A DNA stretch of 42,323 nucleotides, taken from contig JAKFDK010000029.1 in assembly GCA_036676195.1 (NCBI GenBank), positions 1 to 42,323 on the forward strand. The letters are read 5' to 3'. Made by a program: the position numbers and the translations under genes. Under the pieces are notes generated by a model, which worked only from the letters and a program-made list of their open reading frames with translations, ran no database searches and had not been told where the DNA came from. Below, piece after piece: positions 1 through 7,305 of the stretch; within the stretch, counting starts at the first letter, position 1; every line of letters begins with the position of its first letter. The DNA is from JAKFDK01 sp036676195. GTDB lineage: Bacteria; Bacillota; Sulfobacillia; Symbiobacteriales; ZC4RG38.

Positions 1-63
1 ACCTGCAACCGATCCAACAGAGGCTGCATCGATTGCTCGGCATCCCAGATCCATTCTCTTCCT

Positions 64-90
64 AATCGATGATGAAACTCATTGATTTTT
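64..90 (+). terminator. weak AT-rich terminator-like hairpin
   Basis: A 9-bp stem (64-72 with 79-87, one G-T pair, 6-nt loop) runs into a short T tract. It could end a plus-strand gene lying before the window. The stem is AT-rich and weak, so this is tentative. The rest of 1-118 shows no gene. Confidence 0.25.
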
Positions 91-118
91 CACAATCGCC
101 CATGTGCGAAACGTGGGC

Positions 119-1609
119 CTAGGCTCTCATTACTGCCCTGCGATCCACCCATAGGGCCGCCCCCACTGCTCCTAAGAGAGATAACGTCCCTGCCACAACA
201 AAGGCCGCTTTGGCAGTGCTCAAAAGCCTTGTGAGGGCTTCTCCCAGTGCGACTAGTCCGAAAAACGCCAGGACTGCTACCGTAAGGTATACACCGACTC
301 CGGTCATTTGGGTTTTGGTGTCGAAGTCATACCCTATTACCCGCCCAGTCACGTAGCCCAACATAGCTTTGAACACCAGGATCAATGTCAGGATGGCCCA
401 ATCGAGCCCCGAAGTCATGAATGATACCGGGAGGGAACCCTCAAGCAGACCCATCCAGGTTAGGCCCGTAACGACAGCGACGGTGACAAAAAATGAAAAC
501 CGGCCAACCGCCAAACTAGTCTCGTTGATGGGGGAAGAATTATAGAACCATCTGAATGGCTGATCCATGTTGCTCATCGTCAAAGCCACAAGTCCGCCGT
601 TAACTCCGGCAACGAGCCAACAGAAGGAACGAAGCGAATCAAGGGCGTAGCCCTGAACCTCGGGGTTAAGGTGCTGGATAAGGTAGGTTACTGCGCCACC
701 GATCAGAATGAACCCCAGTACGGATGAGGCCAGCAGTTGTCGTCCTATTTGGGGGTAACGGAGAAAAGCGAGAACAAACACAGCAGCATGGACTGACGCT
801 TGGTTCGGTAGGGGAGTGGCCCAGGTGATTCCCACTTTGTCAATCTCAACTTGCCGCCAGCGTACTCGGACCCCTTTGAGTACGTAATAGCCGACCACGA
901 GAGGACAAAGGCTACAGACGGTCAACCCGGCAAACGAAGCAACCGGGCTAGCGCCCGTTAAGACTCTCCAGATCCAGAAACCGGGAAGGCCGGGAACAAG
1001 AAAGAAGGACTGTCCCGTCAGAAAAACCCCAGCAAGAAATCCCAGTACAATCACGACACCCAGAATCGAACCCAATGTTTCGGAGATTCGAAGCATGCGG
1101 GCCAGTCCCCACACTGTCAGTCTGTACGCGGTCAACCCCAGCATCGATCCCGCCAAGGTTTGTAAAACCACCCCTCCGACCATCAGGACTACGGCCCACC
1201 ACTCCATACGTGCAGCCTGTTGCAGGGCCAGCAAGGCTCCGAGGGATGTAACAATGGCAGCCACAACCATAGCGACAACCATTGGAGCTAGCTGTCCGAG
1301 ACGAAGGTCGAACTCCTTAAGGGGCAGCGTTGCGAGGTAGGAGTCGGCGCTGTTGTCCAGTTGAGCGAAGATCAAGAGCAGCAGAATGACCACGCAACTC
1401 ATGATGCCGACGATGGAAAACCACATCAGCACTACGGAGAGCGCCACTTCTTGACTCCCCACGTTCTGGCTAATGGCCTTGAAGCTCTGCCAGTTGACCA
1501 AGCCTGCAACTGCCAAAAGCACAGCCCCAAGGGCCGACATGAGATCCCGATAATTAGCCAGCCCACGAAGCCACGCCTTAGCGTACAGTCTTGAGACGAG
1601 CAACCACAT
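119..1609 (-). CDS. ABC-2-type transporter permease
   Basis: About 496 residues made mostly of hydrophobic segments, roughly a dozen spread over the whole length, with no soluble domain. This fits the membrane half of an ABC-2-like exporter. It overlaps the 3' end of the ATPase gene by about 30 nt, which implies translational coupling and one transporter. The start is uncertain: a GTG at 1621 sits directly on the GGGAGG site, while ATG 1609 has that site 12 nt upstream and is preferred. The substrate cannot be read from sequence. It may be an export or bacteriocin-immunity type pump, but no characterised family was recognised. Confidence 0.8.
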   Translation of the reverse strand: MWLLVSRLYAKAWLRGLANYRDLMSALGAVLLAVAGLVNWQSFKAISQNVGSQEVALSVVLMWFSIVGIMSCVVILLLLIFAQLDNSADSYLATLPLKEFDLRLGQLAPMVVAMVVAAIVTSLGALLALQQAARMEWWAVVLMVGGVVLQTLAGSMLGLTAYRLTVWGLARMLRISETLGSILGVVIVLGFLAGVFLTGQSFFLVPGLPGFWIWRVLTGASPVASFAGLTVCSLCPLVVGYYVLKGVRVRWRQVEIDKVGITWATPLPNQASVHAAVFVLAFLRYPQIGRQLLASSVLGFILIGGAVTYLIQHLNPEVQGYALDSLRSFCWLVAGVNGGLVALTMSNMDQPFRWFYNSSPINETSLAVGRFSFFVTVAVVTGLTWMGLLEGSLPVSFMTSGLDWAILTLILVFKAMLGYVTGRVIGYDFDTKTQMTGVGVYLTVAVLAFFGLVALGEALTRLLSTAKAAFVVAGTLSLLGAVGAALWVDRRAVMRA

Positions 1610-2354
1610 CTCGTATGTCACCCTCCCTGTGGGCGGCTCCCACGATCCTCAGGTAAGCATCAGTCAGACTCTTTGCATTATTATCAGCCATGATCTCCTC
1701 CACGCCGCCTGCGACCAGGCTCTTGCCAGCAAAGAGGATCAGGGCGGAATCACAGATCTCCTGAGCGGTAGCCAGATCGTGAGTGGAGATGATCACAGTT
1801 GTTGTGTTCTCTGCCAGGGTCCTTAGAAGACTGCGGATCAACACCATCATTTCAGGGTCAAAACCGAGCATCGGCTCGTCCAGTACCAAAATGGTAGGGT
1901 TGTGAATGAGCGCTGCCGCTAACTGAATACGCTTCTTCATCCCCCTGGAGTAAGTCTCCATAAGGCAGTTAGCGCGGTCAGTCATTTCAAGAAGGCTAAG
2001 GAGCATTTGGGTCCTTGCACGGATTGTTCCTAAGTCCAGGCCATGCACCTGCCCTACAAAGAGCAAGAACTCTTTGGCCGTAAGCTTAGGGAATATTAGA
2101 TCCGAATCGGGTACGTACCCAATTAGCCTCTTCGTTTCCGTTTGCTGAGGCGAACGCCCATTGACCAAGACCGAGCCACGAGTGGGCTCGATCTGTCCAG
2201 TAAGGATTCGAATGAGTGTGGTCTTACCGGCCCCGTTGGCACCAATAAGCCCGAAAATCTGACCTTCTTCTACAGTGGCACTTACACATTCCAGTGCAAC
2301 TTTTTCTCCAAAGCGCTTGTGAACCGAAAGGAAGTCAACGACACCATTTGTCAC
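1578..2354 (-). CDS. ABC transporter ATP-binding protein
   Basis: A 258-residue single ABC ATPase that would drive the adjacent permease from the cytoplasmic face. Walker A (GANGAGKTT) is at residues 38-46, a degenerate signature (YSRGMKKR) at 135-142, Walker B (ILVLDEP) at 155-161 and the H-loop histidine at 192. The order and the DRA-like C-terminus resemble CcmA/multidrug-exporter ATPases. GTG 2354 is chosen as start because GAGAGGGG lies 7 nt upstream; the reading frame stays open for 53 more codons upstream, but that part is low-complexity and runs back through the 2379-2410 hairpin. The signature is SRGMKKR rather than LSGGQ, as is common in this subfamily. Confidence 0.92.
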   Translation of the reverse strand: MTNGVVDFLSVHKRFGEKVALECVSATVEEGQIFGLIGANGAGKTTLIRILTGQIEPTRGSVLVNGRSPQQTETKRLIGYVPDSDLIFPKLTAKEFLLFVGQVHGLDLGTIRARTQMLLSLLEMTDRANCLMETYSRGMKKRIQLAAALIHNPTILVLDEPMLGFDPEMMVLIRSLLRTLAENTTTVIISTHDLATAQEICDSALILFAGKSLVAGGVEEIMADNNAKSLTDAYLRIVGAAHREGDIRDVVARLKTVR

Positions 2355-2378
2355 GCATTGTCCCCTCTCTCTTGGAAG

Positions 2379-2410
2379 GGCCTGTGGGTTCACAAAGGAA
2401 CCCACAGGCC
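2379..2410 (-). terminator. 12-bp hairpin between small membrane gene and ABC ATPase
   Basis: GGCCTGTGGGTT and AACCCACAGGCC form a perfect 12-bp stem with an 8-nt loop. It lies in the 70-nt gap after the second small membrane gene and 25 nt before the ATPase start. No T tract follows on the minus strand, so it may be an mRNA stabiliser or partial attenuator that sets different expression for the two halves of the operon. Confidence 0.4.
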
Positions 2411-2424
2411 AACCTCCTCGCTTG

Positions 2425-2646
2425 CTACTTGGCTGGGACCCGCTTGATGCACTCGATCTTCCAGACGGTCCCGTACACATACGAGGTGACGTGAGGCTCG
2501 CCACCCTGGTCATAGCACCGGTTTATGGCCTCGTTGAGAGTGTACTGGCTGTACGCCCATAGGACGAAGAGGATGATGATGACCCACCAAAAGCCGTCGT
2601 TCTCCACCTCACGCTCGCGTAGGTCTACCACAGCCGCCTGATACAC
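2425..2646 (-). CDS. small single-helix membrane protein, paralogue B
   Basis: About 73 residues. A charged N-terminal stretch (DLREREVEND) leads into a transmembrane segment starting FWWVIIILFV, then a short exported or cytoplasmic tail with two conserved cysteines (RCY..GG.P.V...W...C). It aligns without gaps to the gene just upstream (2663-2893): FWWVIIILFV, A.S...LN.AI.RCY, GG.P.V, W...C are shared, so the two arose by tandem duplication. GTG 2646 is chosen because a G-rich SD lies 8 nt upstream and the protein then begins at the same alignment column as its partner's conserved part. No known family was recognised. Being in line with the ABC genes suggests an accessory, immunity or substrate role, which is inference. 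Confidence 0.65.
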   Translation of the reverse strand: MYQAAVVDLREREVENDGFWWVIIILFVLWAYSQYTLNEAINRCYDQGGEPHVTSYVYGTVWKIECIKRVPAK

Positions 2647-2662
2647 GCACTCTACCCCCCCA

Positions 2663-2893
2663 CTATTGCTGCTGGTACCTGACACACCGGAGTTCCCAGA
2701 ACGAGCCCCAGAAATGGGTCTCAACTTCCGGAGTTCCTCCGGCCGCATAGCAGCGGTCGATGGCGTCGTTGAGTTGCCATGCAGACCAAGCCCGGACCAC
2801 AAACAAGATGATAATCACCCACCAGAACTGGTCCCGCTCACGTGACAGGTTTTCTACCTCCACCGCCGGCGGGCAGTACACCGCTCCAGCCAC
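2663..2893 (-). CDS. small single-helix membrane protein, paralogue A
   Basis: 76 residues, first gene of the apparent operon that continues through paralogue B, the ATPase and the permease. GTG 2893 has a GGAGG site 7 nt upstream. The layout is a charged N-terminus (NLSRERDQ), one membrane helix (FWWVIIILFVVRAW), then LNDAIDRCYAAGGTPEV and a final tryptophan/cysteine motif (W.LRC). Cys at the RCY motif and near the C-terminus are kept in both copies, which hints at a disulfide or metal site. No signal-peptidase site is evident, so it should remain anchored. Function unknown. No convincing promoter was found between it and the thioesterase gene. Confidence 0.65.
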   Translation of the reverse strand: MAGAVYCPPAVEVENLSRERDQFWWVIIILFVVRAWSAWQLNDAIDRCYAAGGTPEVETHFWGSFWELRCVRYQQQ

Positions 2894-3010
2894 TCCCCCG
2901 CCTCCTCACCAGGCATTTACAAGGAATATAATACCATGGGAGTATATGGGAAAGGAAGCGGGTATGACGTTTGATCTCTTGGATTAACATTGAATCCAAT
3001 GAGTAGGAGG

Positions 3011-3341
3011 TCAGGGTAGTCCCCTGGCCTCAGGTATCGTTTCAACTTGCTGCCCGTATACAGTGAAGACCCCGATACCCATCTGGTGTTCTACGAACAT
3101 GTCCCCTCTGTCGCCCCTGGAAAAGACGGAGACCCACTCTCCAGTGGGAGCGCAGAGCGGTGCCAGGAAGCCTCCCGTGAATAGCCGGGTTCCGGATGCG
3201 TCCGCGTTGCTGGCCCTCTTGAACCGGGAGCCGGATGGGCGACCGGGCCTGACTGGCGCTTGCAGAGAGCCTGGAATTCCCGGTCCTGACAGCCCACTGA
3301 GGCTGGGCGAGCTTGCCGGTTACGGTAACGGTGGAACTCAT
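3011..3341 (-). pseudogene. probable frameshifted hypothetical gene in a 511-bp gap
   Basis: The gap 2894-3404 holds no intact gene. On the minus strand an ATG at 3341 opens a protein-like start (MSSTVTVTGKLAQPQW), and another frame, reading from about 3300 and ending at the stop at 3011, gives a protein-like end containing LFTGGFLAPLCAPTGEW and GIGVFTVYGQQVETIP. One frameshift would join them into a protein of about 110 residues. No SD is evident before 3341 and the family is not recognised. It could also be chance open frames in GC-rich DNA. Confidence 0.25.
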
Positions 3342-3404
3342 CCGTTATACAGAGGCCGGGAAGGTGCTGTGGGATGGGGCCTGGCCTCCTGCCTGCGGCA
3401 CCTT

Positions 3405-3845
3405 TCATGCTTCTTGCTCAATCGCCCGCAGCAGTTGGGGCGCCAGGTCGGCCGGGGCAGCCATGAACTTGCCCGTGGCTTCGGCCAGGACCTTCCCCTC
3501 GGCATTCAGTACCTGGCCCGAAGTCGAGAAGATCCGGGAGCCACGCGCCTCAACGAGATCGGCCCGCACGGTCAGTGGGCTTGCCACCGACACGGGGGCC
3601 TTGTAGCGCACCGTGATCTCGGCGGTCAGGGTGACGGCCTTGCGGGTGGTATAAATGGCCCACCACATGGCGTCGTCCAGTAGTGCACAGACCAGCCCGC
3701 CGTGCAGGACACCCTTAAAACCCTGAAAGTGCTCCGGCATCAGGGTGGTGGCAGACACTCCGGTCGGGGTGGGTTCCCAACGTAACTTGACCCCAATGGG
3801 ATTATCCTTACCGCAAATGACGCAGTCGCGGGACGTGGGCAACAT
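3405..3845 (-). CDS. PaaI-family hotdog thioesterase
   Basis: 146 residues with the hotdog-fold signature HGGLVCALLDDAM at about 48-60, where HGG and the following acid form the usual acyl-CoA thioesterase site. It starts with CVICGKDNPIGVKLRW, a Cys-x2-Cys N-terminus frequently seen in this subgroup. It would hydrolyse acyl-CoA thioesters in the cytoplasm; the substrate is not readable. The upstream sequence has no further homology, so the start lies near here. ATG 3845 is used, but TTG 3851 has a better-placed AAGGGA site. It is divergent from the MBL-fold gene at 4054. Confidence 0.82.
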   Translation of the reverse strand: MLPTSRDCVICGKDNPIGVKLRWEPTPTGVSATTLMPEHFQGFKGVLHGGLVCALLDDAMWWAIYTTRKAVTLTAEITVRYKAPVSVASPLTVRADLVEARGSRIFSTSGQVLNAEGKVLAEATGKFMAAPADLAPQLLRAIEQEA

Positions 3846-3990
3846 GGTCAAGGAACACCATTCCCTTCTGCACTGGTGAAAGTTGAATACTCCACATGGT
3901 ACGGCCCTTCCTGCCGTAGGGCTGGCGTAGGATTCCAGGGGGCCAGGCGTAAGCTGGCCGGTCTGGCAGGAGTGGCGAATAAATCCCTTT

Positions 3991-4021
3991 TTGCTGCATG
4001 GGCACAAAAGAAGTGTATAAT
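3991..4021 (+). promoter_or_regulatory. likely sigma-A promoter of the MBL-fold gene
   Basis: A perfect TATAAT at 4016-4021 is preceded by TTGCTG at 3991-3996 with a 19-bp spacer, longer than ideal. It lies 32 bp before the start of the hydrolase gene and faces it. Confidence 0.45.
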
Positions 4022-4053
4022 TGGTACAGTGATTCGGTAAAAGGGGACCCGCC

Positions 4054-4800
4054 ATGGAAATTACGGTTTTGGGCCGCTACGCGCCCTGGCCGCTGGCCAA
4101 CGGGGCCTGCAGTGGCTACCTCTTGAAGTCAGGGAACACTACGGTACTGGTGGAAGGCGGGCCGGGCGTTACGTCTCGGCTGATGCAGTTGGACGCTGTC
4201 GGCCAACTCGATGCGGTCGTCGTCAGCCACCTGCACGAGGACCATATCAGCGACCTGCACTGCTTACAGTTTGCCATTATGGCGGCCAAATGGGCCGGCC
4301 GCCGGTCGTCTCCGCTGGTGATTTATTCCCCGCCGGAGCCGGCCCGGCAGCGGGCCTGGCTTTCGGGTGTGGTGGAGGGCCTGATCGAGCTCAGGGACTT
4401 GCCGGTTGAGACCGGCCTTCAGGTAGGATCACTCACGTTTGCGTTTGCTCCTACGGTTCATCCCATTCCCTGTTATGCCATGCGGGTGACCGACGGCCAG
4501 GGAACCTGGTTTTATAGTGCTGACACCAACAGTGATGCCAACCTGGCGCCGCTGGCCGCCGGGGCCGACCTCGCTTTTATTGAAGCCACGTTGCTGGAGG
4601 CAGAGGCAGACCGGCGCTGGCTGGGGCACATGACCGCGGCTGACGCGGCACGCCTGGGTGTTCGGGCGGGTGTCCGGCAGTTGCTGCTGACGCATCTATG
4701 GCCGGAAACCAACCCTGCTGCTCTTCTGGACGAGGCCCGGGTGATCTGCCCGGGCGTGGGTCTGGTCGAAGAACTGCATACCTATCGCATTGGGGAGTGA
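4054..4800 (+). CDS. metallo-beta-lactamase-fold hydrolase (RNase Z-like group)
   Basis: 248 residues. The metal-binding HxHxDH motif is SHLHEDH, giving H59, H61, D63 and H64. A later VHP, a YSADTNSD segment and LTHLWPE supply the remaining usual histidine and aspartate ligands for a two-metal site. The lineage is the small RNase Z/ElaC-like hydrolases of Firmicutes (B. subtilis YhfI type), but it lacks visible tRNA-specific features, so a general phosphodiesterase or hydrolase call is safer. ATG 4054 follows AAGGGG at 7 nt. The next gene begins 8 nt after its stop, so both likely share a message. Confidence 0.85.
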   Translation: MEITVLGRYAPWPLANGACSGYLLKSGNTTVLVEGGPGVTSRLMQLDAVGQLDAVVVSHLHEDHISDLHCLQFAIMAAKWAGRRSSPLVIYSPPEPARQRAWLSGVVEGLIELRDLPVETGLQVGSLTFAFAPTVHPIPCYAMRVTDGQGTWFYSADTNSDANLAPLAAGADLAFIEATLLEAEADRRWLGHMTAADAARLGVRAGVRQLLLTHLWPETNPAALLDEARVICPGVGLVEELHTYRIGE

Positions 4801-4807
4801 TTCCCGG

Positions 4808-5338
4808 GTGGATGCTCTGGCCCTGGCCGGAGAGTATCTGTTTATATTTGCCGCCCGTCTGACGGACGTGACCCTGAGCACCGTGCGCTTCATGCTGATG
4901 ATGCGGGGACTGCGGCTGGCCGCGGCCGGTATCGGCCTGGTGGAAATCGCTGTATGGATCCTGGCCCTGGGCCGGGTCCTGGAAGGGCTGAATAACCCGG
5001 TCAAACTTGCCCTGTACTGCCTGGGCTTTGCCTCGGGGATCTATGCCGGCCAGTGGGTGGAGGCGAAGCTGGCGATCGGAGTGGCCACGCTCCATATCAT
5101 TTGCAGTGAGCAGTCGCTGGCGGCAGATGTGGCAGCCAGCCTGCGGGCCCTGGGCTGCGGTGTGACGGTACTGACCGGCGAAGGCCGCGGCGGGCCGCGC
5201 CAGGTTCTGCTGGTGACGGTGCAGCGCAAGGGCCTGGATCGGGTGGTGGGTGAGGCCAAGGGGGCCGATCCGCAGGCCTTTATTACCGTCCTGGACGCCC
5301 GTACGGCCTATGGGGGTACACTGGCCTTTCGTAAATAG
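4808..5338 (+). CDS. UPF0316 (DUF2179-type) membrane protein
   Basis: 176 residues. Three hydrophobic segments fill the first ~90 residues (FAARLTDVTLSTVRFMLM..., IEIAVWILALGRVL-like, LALYCLGFASGIYAG), followed by a soluble domain of the kind found in YitT/YebE-type proteins. The D-x-T-L-x-T-x-R motif and the tail are typical of UPF0316 (B. subtilis YebE). Molecular function is unknown for the family; a ligand-sensing role has been suggested from the C-terminal domain. GTG 4808 sits 10 nt after GGGGAG. An in-frame TTG at 4790 overlaps the previous gene and is less likely. Confidence 0.82.
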   Translation: MDALALAGEYLFIFAARLTDVTLSTVRFMLMMRGLRLAAAGIGLVEIAVWILALGRVLEGLNNPVKLALYCLGFASGIYAGQWVEAKLAIGVATLHIICSEQSLAADVAASLRALGCGVTVLTGEGRGGPRQVLLVTVQRKGLDRVVGEAKGADPQAFITVLDARTAYGGTLAFRK

Positions 5339-5347
5339 CACAAAAAG

Positions 5348-5382
5348 ACCGGGGCGCCCCTCAGGGGGCACCCCGGTTTTAT
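5348..5382. terminator. bidirectional intrinsic terminator
   Basis: A 13-bp stem with one mismatch (ACCGGGG...CCCCGGT, 3-nt loop) is flanked by TTTTATT on the plus side and by AAAAAG (a T tract for the minus strand). It sits between the convergent ends of the UPF0316 gene and ychF and can stop both. Confidence 0.88.
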
Positions 5383-5395
5383 TCAGGGGAATTTG

Positions 5396-6496
5396 TTATA
5401 CGTTGAAGCGGAAGTGGGTCACGTCCCCGTCCTTCATGACGTACTCCTTGCCCTCCAGCCGCACCAGGCCCTTTTCACGGGCGGCCGCCATGCAGCCCGA
5501 CCCCACCAGGTCGTCGAAGCTGACCACTTCGGCCCGGATAAAGCCGCGTTCAAAGTCGGAATGAATGGTGCCGGCGGCCTGGGGCGCTTTGGTGCCCCGG
5601 TGAATGGTCCACGCCCGCACTTCCTGCTCGCCGGCGGTGAGAAAAGTGATGAGCCCGAGCAGGTGGTACCCGGTGCGAATGACCCGGTCGAGGCCGGCCT
5701 CGGGGATTCCCAGCTCCTGCAGGAACTCGGCGCGTTCCTCGCCGTCCAGTTCTGCCAGTTCGGCCTCGATTTTGGCGCACACCGGCACCACGGCGGCGCC
5801 CTCAGCCCGGGCTGTCTCCTGAACCGTCCGGAAGTGCGGATTTCCCTCCGGGGTGGCCACTTCGGATTCGTCCAGGTTGGCGACGTACATGACAGGTTTC
5901 ATGGTCAGCAGGTGCAGGGGCTGAACCAGTTTCGCCTCATCGTCGGTCAGATCGACGCTGCGGGCTGGCTGCTCGGCCTCGAAGGCCGCCTTGATGCGTT
6001 CCAGCGCCCGGATGGTGGCCTGGGCGACCTTGTCGCCGCTCTTGGCCGCCCGCTGGTGCCGCTCCAACTGGCGCTCCACCGCGTCCAGGTCGGCCAGGAT
6101 CAACTCCAGGTTAATGGTCTCCATGTCCCGGAGCGGGTTTACACCGCCCTCCACGTGGGTCACGTCCGGGTCGGCGAAGCAGCGGACCACGTGGGCGATG
6201 GCATCCACTTCACGGATGTGGTGCAGGAACTTGTTGCCCAGGCCCTCGCCCTTGGCGGCCCCGCGCACGAGCCCGGCAATGTCGGTGAACACCACGGCGG
6301 TGGGAATCACCTTTTTCGGGTTGTACATCTGGGCAAGGGCGCCCAGTCGGGGGTCCGGTACGTCGACCACGCCCACATTAGGGTCTATGGTGCAAAAGGG
6401 ATAATTGGCGGCTTCGGCGCCAGCCCTGGTAATGGCGTTAAAGAGCGTGGACTTGCCAACGTTGGGCAGTCCTACGATGCCAATGCTCAGACCCAT
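5396..6496 (-). CDS. ychF: redox-regulated ATPase/GTPase YchF (Obg family)
   Basis: 366 residues, the normal YchF length. The P-loop GLPNVGKST is at 9-17 and the switch/G3 region reads DIAGLVRGAAKGEGLGNKFL, as in all YchF proteins. The base-specificity motif is NLDE instead of NKxD, which is why the family prefers ATP. The C-terminal TGS-like domain (WTIHRGTKAPQAAGTIHSDFERGFIRAEV) ends near-perfectly as GDVTHFRFNV. It is a ribosome-associated translation and stress factor. ATG 6496 has an AGGAGG site upstream. The large open frame on the opposite strand is only a shadow. Confidence 0.97.
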   Translation of the reverse strand: MGLSIGIVGLPNVGKSTLFNAITRAGAEAANYPFCTIDPNVGVVDVPDPRLGALAQMYNPKKVIPTAVVFTDIAGLVRGAAKGEGLGNKFLHHIREVDAIAHVVRCFADPDVTHVEGGVNPLRDMETINLELILADLDAVERQLERHQRAAKSGDKVAQATIRALERIKAAFEAEQPARSVDLTDDEAKLVQPLHLLTMKPVMYVANLDESEVATPEGNPHFRTVQETARAEGAAVVPVCAKIEAELAELDGEERAEFLQELGIPEAGLDRVIRTGYHLLGLITFLTAGEQEVRAWTIHRGTKAPQAAGTIHSDFERGFIRAEVVSFDDLVGSGCMAAAREKGLVRLEGKEYVMKDGDVTHFRFNV

Positions 6497-6613
6497 TGAC
6501 CTTCAGATCCTCCTTCAAAATCACACGCACAGTCATGTATGTTATCACATCGACAACACCTGAACCAGAGGCGATGCCATTTGCAGCCAGGCGAAGCGGC
6601 ATTATTTCTTTCG

Positions 6614-6629
6614 AATGACCACGGTCATT
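6614..6629. promoter_or_regulatory. TetR operator palindrome
   Basis: AATGACC-AC-GGTCATT is a perfect inverted repeat with 7-bp arms, centred about 65 bp before the tetR start. TATATAG just downstream (6632-6638) could serve as the -10 region, which puts the palindrome in the promoter spacer where a bound repressor would block RNA polymerase. Autoregulation of the tetR-efflux operon is inferred. Confidence 0.7.
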
Positions 6630-6687
6630 TCTATATAGAATCGAGGATTGACCGCACTAGAACCCTGGAGGTAATATAGCGGTAGAG

Positions 6688-7305
6688 GTGGTTGAATTGG
6701 GCGAAAACCTGACCCGGGTTCAGCGGCGGCAGCGGGAGACAAGGGAGCAGATCTTGCGCGTTGCCCTGGAGCTGTTCAGGCAAAAGGGCTTTGACAACAC
6801 CACGGTGGCGGAGATCACGGCGGCCGCCGATATCGGTAAGGGCACCTTTTTTACTTATTTTCCGACCAAAGAGGCGATTTTCGGCTATCTGGGTGAGATC
6901 CAGGGGGAGGCCATGGTCGCAGCGCTGAACGAAGGGTTGGCCGCGGGGGCGCCGGTGGCGGCTGTGCTGGAGGGGCTCTTTCTGGGTGCCTGTGCCTGGC
7001 ATGAGGCCAACCGTCCGTTAACCGAACAGGTGGTGATGGCCGGGCTGCGCCACAGCTATGCCCGGGATGCGGATGCGGCCAACCGGGCCCGGATGCTGGA
7101 TCTTCTGACCGACGCCTTGCGCCGGGGCCAGGAGCGCGGCGAGTTTGCCCCAGGCCTGAACCCGCAGGACGGGGCGGTTGCCCTGGTCGGGGTGTACTTC
7201 AGTGTACTGGTGGCCTGGTTACAGTCTCAGGCGGATGAGGAGCGGCCCCTGGCGGACCGGATGCGGGCAGCCCTGGCCCTTGTGCTGCATGGAATGGCCA
7301 TATGA
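6688..7305 (+). CDS. TetR/AcrR-family transcriptional repressor
   Basis: 205 residues. The N-terminal helix-turn-helix domain runs RETREQILRVALELF, then VAEITAAADIGKGTFFTYFPTKEAI at about residues 20-65, the classical TetR signature. The rest is an all-helical ligand/dimerisation domain without specific similarity that I recognise. It overlaps the efflux pump gene by an ATGA, so it is in the same operon. The operator palindrome at 6614-6629 supports self-regulation and induction by a substrate of the pump or of the downstream phosphotransferase. GTG 6688 is the best start; the GGAGGT upstream is 15 nt away, so a slightly different start is possible. Confidence 0.92.
   Translation: MVELGENLTRVQRRQRETREQILRVALELFRQKGFDNTTVAEITAAADIGKGTFFTYFPTKEAIFGYLGEIQGEAMVAALNEGLAAGAPVAAVLEGLFLGACAWHEANRPLTEQVVMAGLRHSYARDADAANRARMLDLLTDALRRGQERGEFAPGLNPQDGAVALVGVYFSVLVAWLQSQADEERPLADRMRAALALVLHGMAI

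Noticed and set aside
3063..3683. 206-codon plus-strand frame opposite the thioesterase
   Set aside because: Crosses the antisense of the hotdog domain and has no SD or family likeness.
5393..6499. 368-codon plus-strand open frame opposite ychF
   Set aside because: It is the antisense of a clear YchF GTPase and has no protein signature or SD; GC-rich DNA produces long shadow frames.
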